NCBI RefSeq assembly: GCF_000011065.1
Contig: NC_004663.1
Span: 1,922,001 to 1,986,000, forward strand
DNA from: Bacteroides thetaiotaomicron VPI-5482
GTDB taxonomy: Bacteria > Bacteroidota > Bacteroidia > Bacteroidales > Bacteroidaceae
Length of the DNA: 64,000 bases
Reading direction: 5' to 3'
Position 1 is the stretch's first letter; each line of letters begins with the position of its first letter. Under the pieces are notes generated by a model. The model had not been told where the DNA came from. It saw only the letters and a program-made list of their open reading frames with translations, and made no database searches. A program made the translations under genes and the position numbers. Positions 61,443 to 64,000 of this stretch are shown one piece after another.

Positions 61443-61780
61443 AACAATTAGTACCCGCACTTTTCGCCGTAGGCGCAATCATGGCTCTCACAGGGGCTGC
61501 CGTATACATCACCGGATGGAACTATGCTCCTTATATCTATACCATCGGAGCCGGATTCATTGCTCTGGCACAAGTAAACACACCGGTTAAAGGAAAAAGC
61601 AAAATATTAAAACGTCTGCGTATCCAGCAGATATTCGGAGCACTTGCGCTGATACTTACGGGGGCTTTCATGTTTACCACTCGCGGAAATGAATGGATTG
61701 CCTGCCTGACTATCGCTGCCGTACTTGAACTTTACACCGCTTTCCGCATTCCACAGGAAGAAGCAAAAGAAGAGAAATAA
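61439..61780 (+). CDS. Small membrane protein coupled to the FtsB-like gene
   Basis: The 113-residue product has four hydrophobic segments (about 3-24, 31-47, 62-80, 85-102) and a charged tail (EEAKEEK). It begins in the ATGA overlap with the septum gene, so it is probably made with it. The conserved Bacteroidales family has no known function; a divisome link is only positional. Confidence 0.75.
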   Translation: MKQLVPALFAVGAIMALTGAAVYITGWNYAPYIYTIGAGFIALAQVNTPVKGKSKILKRLRIQQIFGALALILTGAFMFTTRGNEWIACLTIAAVLELYTAFRIPQEEAKEEK

Positions 61781-61786
61781 AAAAAA

Positions 61787-61816
61787 CCTGTTCAAAGCTT
61801 CTCAGTCTTGAACAGG
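61787..61816 (-). terminator. Terminator of the OmpH-like gene
   Basis: On the minus strand CCTGTTCAA..TTGAACAGG (61816-61787) is followed by TTTTTT. A second hairpin GCCCTT..AAGGGC (61842-61862) sits between it and the stop. It may also stop the convergent membrane-protein gene. Confidence 0.7.
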
Positions 61817-61875
61817 CATCAATTTATTAAAATCATGAATGCCCTTAGGAAACCCAAGGGCCTAAAAAAACATTT

Positions 61876-62478
61876 TTATTTCTTAGCAGATGAATATCTG
61901 GCATTCAATCCATCTACAATTTCTTTTGTGATATTATATGCACTATCAGCATAAAGCAGATTATCGAAACCTGTGTTGCTGAAGATCAGGCTATATCCAC
62001 GAGTTTTATTATATTCTTTCAGGAAAGCGTTGATAGAATCACGGAAAAGCAGACTGTTAGCATTATTGTCTTCCATCAGGCCATTTTGAAGTTTATTGCT
62101 CAATTCCTGCAAATCCTGTTCCATTTTAGCCAAACGATTGTATTCCTGCTGAGCTCTTTCGGGTGAAAGGAAAGCATTGCTTTCATATTTCTTTTGGAAT
62201 TCCTGTTTTTCTTTGTTCAAAGCTGTCATCTTCTGGTTCAGCGTCATGCGAACATTTTCGCTCTTCTTTACCATAGCCTCATTCAAGTCAATACAGAAAT
62301 TGTATTTAGCCAACAAGGTATCTATTTCAACATAAGCTATTTTCATTCCAGACAATTCTGCATTAGCCGAAGCCGGAGTAGTTGCAACTTGATTATCAGC
62401 TTTGCCGGCGCATTGTGAGAATAAAACGATAAACGCAAGTGCAGCTAAACCGTTCATGAGGTAGTTTATTCTATTCAT
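61876..62478 (-). CDS. OmpH/Skp-like lipoprotein
   Basis: The 200-residue product has a lipobox (FSQC, Cys about 23), an Ala-rich linker, the OmpH start GMKIAYVEIDTLLAKYNFC and a long coiled coil (about 75-140, MTLNQKMTALNKEKQEFQKKYE; EYNRLAKMEQDLQELSNKLQ). It ends YSLIFSNTGFDNLLYADSAYNIT. It is probably a periplasmic outer-membrane-protein chaperone, lipid-anchored unlike typical Skp. Confidence 0.88.
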   Translation of the reverse strand: MNRINYLMNGLAALAFIVLFSQCAGKADNQVATTPASANAELSGMKIAYVEIDTLLAKYNFCIDLNEAMVKKSENVRMTLNQKMTALNKEKQEFQKKYESNAFLSPERAQQEYNRLAKMEQDLQELSNKLQNGLMEDNNANSLLFRDSINAFLKEYNKTRGYSLIFSNTGFDNLLYADSAYNITKEIVDGLNARYSSAKK

Positions 62479-62504
62479 AACTCTAAAATATTGTTTTTAA
62501 TTAA

Positions 62505-62738
62505 TTAGTTCATACTATCGTTCAAGGCTTTTTCCAACTCATCAATAGAAAAACGTGATTTCTTTTGTGCTTCACGATCCTGCGACTGCGCACAACCAAT
62601 TCCTTTCTTACGCAACTCTTTATTACCGCTCACATGACCATTAGGGAACTTCCCCCCCTTCGTAAAGAATACTTTCACCCCCAATAATAGCAGGGAAATA
62701 GCAACTATTAACAAAGTTATCAGTATAGTCTCAACCAT
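62505..62738 (-). CDS. Small conserved membrane protein
   Basis: The 77-residue product has one N-terminal transmembrane helix (about 3-26) followed by FTKGGKFPNGHVSGNKELRKKGIGCAQSQDREAQ, a conserved Bacteroidales pattern with one Cys, and an acidic helix. The function is unknown. It is 26 bp upstream of the OmpH-like gene on the same strand, with TATCTTTG (62766-62759) as its -7 box. Confidence 0.75.
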   Translation of the reverse strand: MVETILITLLIVAISLLLLGVKVFFTKGGKFPNGHVSGNKELRKKGIGCAQSQDREAQKKSRFSIDELEKALNDSMN

Positions 62739-62870
62739 TTCTATTAATTTTGTGAGTGCAAAGATAGGCTTTAATGAGAAATGAGTTCAGATAAGTCAAG
62801 CAAATTAACCATATTTAGCAATAAGAGGAAGCAAAATGAACCTCCTATTCCTATTATAAAAGAAAAAAGC

Positions 62871-64000
62871 ATGGAAAAAAAAGACCTTAAGCCGGCTGGC
62901 GTATTCAAGTATTTTGAGGAAATCTGCCAAGTGCCGCGTCCTTCCAAGAAGGAAGAGAAAATAATTGCCTACCTAAAGGCATTCGGAGCAAAACATAACC
63001 TGGAGACCAATGTAGATGAAGCAGGAAACGTACTGATCAAAAAGCCTGCCACTCCGGGCAAAGAAAACTTTCAGACTGTCATATTGCAATCGCACATCGA
63101 CATGGTGTGTGAAAAGAACAATGATGTACAGCACGACTTCCTCACCGATCCCATCGAAACAGAAATAGACGGAGAATGGCTGAAAGCCAAAGGAACTACC
63201 CTCGGAGCTGATAACGGTATCGGTGTAGCTACCGAACTGGCTATCCTGGCGGATGACAGCATCGAGCACGGCCCGCTGGAATGCCTGTTCACCGTAGATG
63301 AAGAAACCGGTCTGACCGGAGCTTTCGAGCTGAAAGAAGGTTTCATGAGCGGTGATATTCTGCTGAACCTCGACTCCGAAGATGAAGGAGAAATCTTTAT
63401 CGGATGCGCCGGAGGTATCGACTCCGTTGCAGAGTTTAGTTATAAAGAAGTAGAAGTCCCCGCAGGATATTTCTTCTTCAAAGTAGAAGTAAAAGGACTG
63501 AAAGGCGGACACTCCGGTGGTGATATTCACTTGGGACGGGGCAATGCAAACAAGATACTGAACCGATTCCTGTCCCGAATGGCTAACCGTCAGGATCTGT
63601 ATCTCTGCGAAATAAACGGAGGTAACCTGCGCAATGCCATCCCCCGCGAAGCATACGCTATCTGTGCAGTTCCCGAAGATGCCAAACATGACGTCCGCAC
63701 GGAACTGAATATCTTCACCAGTGAAGTAGAAAACGAACTGGCCGTTACCGAACCGGACCTGAAACTGGTTCTTGAATCGGAAACTCCCCGTAAGATGGCT
63801 ATCGATCAGGATACTACTACCCGCTTGCTGAAAGCATTGTATGCTGCTCCTCACGGTGTATATGCCATGAGTCAGGATATCCCCGGACTGGTAGAGACTT
63901 CAACCAACCTTGCTTCTGTCAAAATGAAACCGAACCATATTATCCGCATCGAAACCAGCCAACGCAGCTCTATCTTATCTGCACGCAATGACATGGCGAA
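62871..64000 (+). CDS. pepD: Aminoacyl-histidine dipeptidase, N-terminal part (3' end outside window)
   Basis: The frame opens at ATG 62871 and runs to the window edge (376 codons of about 485). M20-family marks are ILQSHIDMVCEKN (metal His and Asp), TTLGADNGIGVA (bridging Asp), FTVDEETGLTGAF (catalytic Glu pair) and GCAGGIDS, then the lid domain KGGHSGGDIHLGRGNANKI. It is a zinc dipeptidase cleaving Xaa-His and related dipeptides in the cytoplasm. A large minus-strand frame over the same bases is a shadow. Confidence 0.95.
   Translation, partial: MEKKDLKPAGVFKYFEEICQVPRPSKKEEKIIAYLKAFGAKHNLETNVDEAGNVLIKKPATPGKENFQTVILQSHIDMVCEKNNDVQHDFLTDPIETEIDGEWLKAKGTTLGADNGIGVATELAILADDSIEHGPLECLFTVDEETGLTGAFELKEGFMSGDILLNLDSEDEGEIFIGCAGGIDSVAEFSYKEVEVPAGYFFFKVEVKGLKGGHSGGDIHLGRGNANKILNRFLSRMANRQDLYLCEINGGNLRNAIPREAYAICAVPEDAKHDVRTELNIFTSEVENELAVTEPDLKLVLESETPRKMAIDQDTTTRLLKALYAAPHGVYAMSQDIPGLVETSTNLASVKMKPNHIIRIETSQRSSILSARNDMA

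Noticed and set aside
62973..63854. 293-codon minus-strand frame over pepD
   Set aside because: The plus strand encodes a clear M20 dipeptidase with all metal-site motifs across the same bases, so this is an antisense shadow.

Overview
The window is chromosomal DNA of a gut Bacteroides, probably close to B. thetaiotaomicron, B. ovatus or B. xylanisolvens. The evidence is repeated -7 boxes of the form TAnnTTTG with a TTG about 19-21 bp upstream, A-rich leaders in place of strong Shine-Dalgarno sites, many Bacteroidales-only families (DUF4858, DUF4943, DUF4783, DUF4468, DcaP-type porin, TPR histidine kinases), a Rho factor with a very long Asn/Gln/Ala/Lys-rich insertion, and a FeoA-FeoB fusion. 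Species level is inference.

Layout. 1-6.3 kb: 3' end of alanine dehydrogenase, a nitronate monooxygenase/FabK-like enzyme, an ECF sigma / anti-sigma-barrel / lipoprotein / microprotein / DUF4858 operon, and nadC with a DUF4783 gene. 6.3-10 kb: rlmH, an HD hydrolase and a queuosine block (queF, queC, precursor transporter) headed by a preQ1-I-like riboswitch. 10.1-13.8 kb: a self-contained regulon (small winged-helix repressor, six-TM protein, outer-membrane barrel, DUF2141 protein) with the same palindromic operator in two promoters. 13.8-24.7 kb: ECF sigma, DcaP porin, FadL porin, D-lactate dehydrogenase, pirin, pdxH and small enzymes, then TlpA lipoprotein and tRNA-Thr. 24.9-33.6 kb: AT-rich accessory stretch with uncharacterised secreted or membrane proteins, a YoaP acetyltransferase, a nucleotidyltransferase-fold protein and two Fic-like remnants in opposite orientation, ending at tRNA-Cys. 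33.7-41.4 kb: feoAB plus its Cys-rich partner, tilS, an EFR1 ferredoxin/flavodoxin and rho. 41.5-49.7 kb: S-type sulfatase, a TPR histidine kinase translationally coupled to a pseudo-kinase, a frameshifted MATE pump and ffh. 49.7-53 kb: a nested mobile block (IS4-type IS inside a palindromic MITE-like element, then an IS110-type transposase with a structured 5' RNA region resembling a bridge RNA). 53-58.6 kb: cytochrome c maturation proteins with a tri-heme cytochrome c peroxidase, folD, a CapA-like phosphatase and tRNA-His. 58.8-64 kb: PspC protein, dnaX, ftsB/divIC-like gene, an OmpH-like lipoprotein and the 5' part of pepD.

The most unusual signal is a set of five short intergenic arrays (about 8.2, 23.9, 36.6, 52.9 and 56.2 kb). 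Each has 4-7 copies of a small near-palindrome. The core sequence differs at every locus, but cores are spaced at 22 bp in all five, with only two 23-bp exceptions. They resemble neither CRISPR nor known terminators. The shared spacing with locus-private cores suggests one mechanism or one DNA-binding architecture behind them.

All calls come from reading the sequence; no database search was run.
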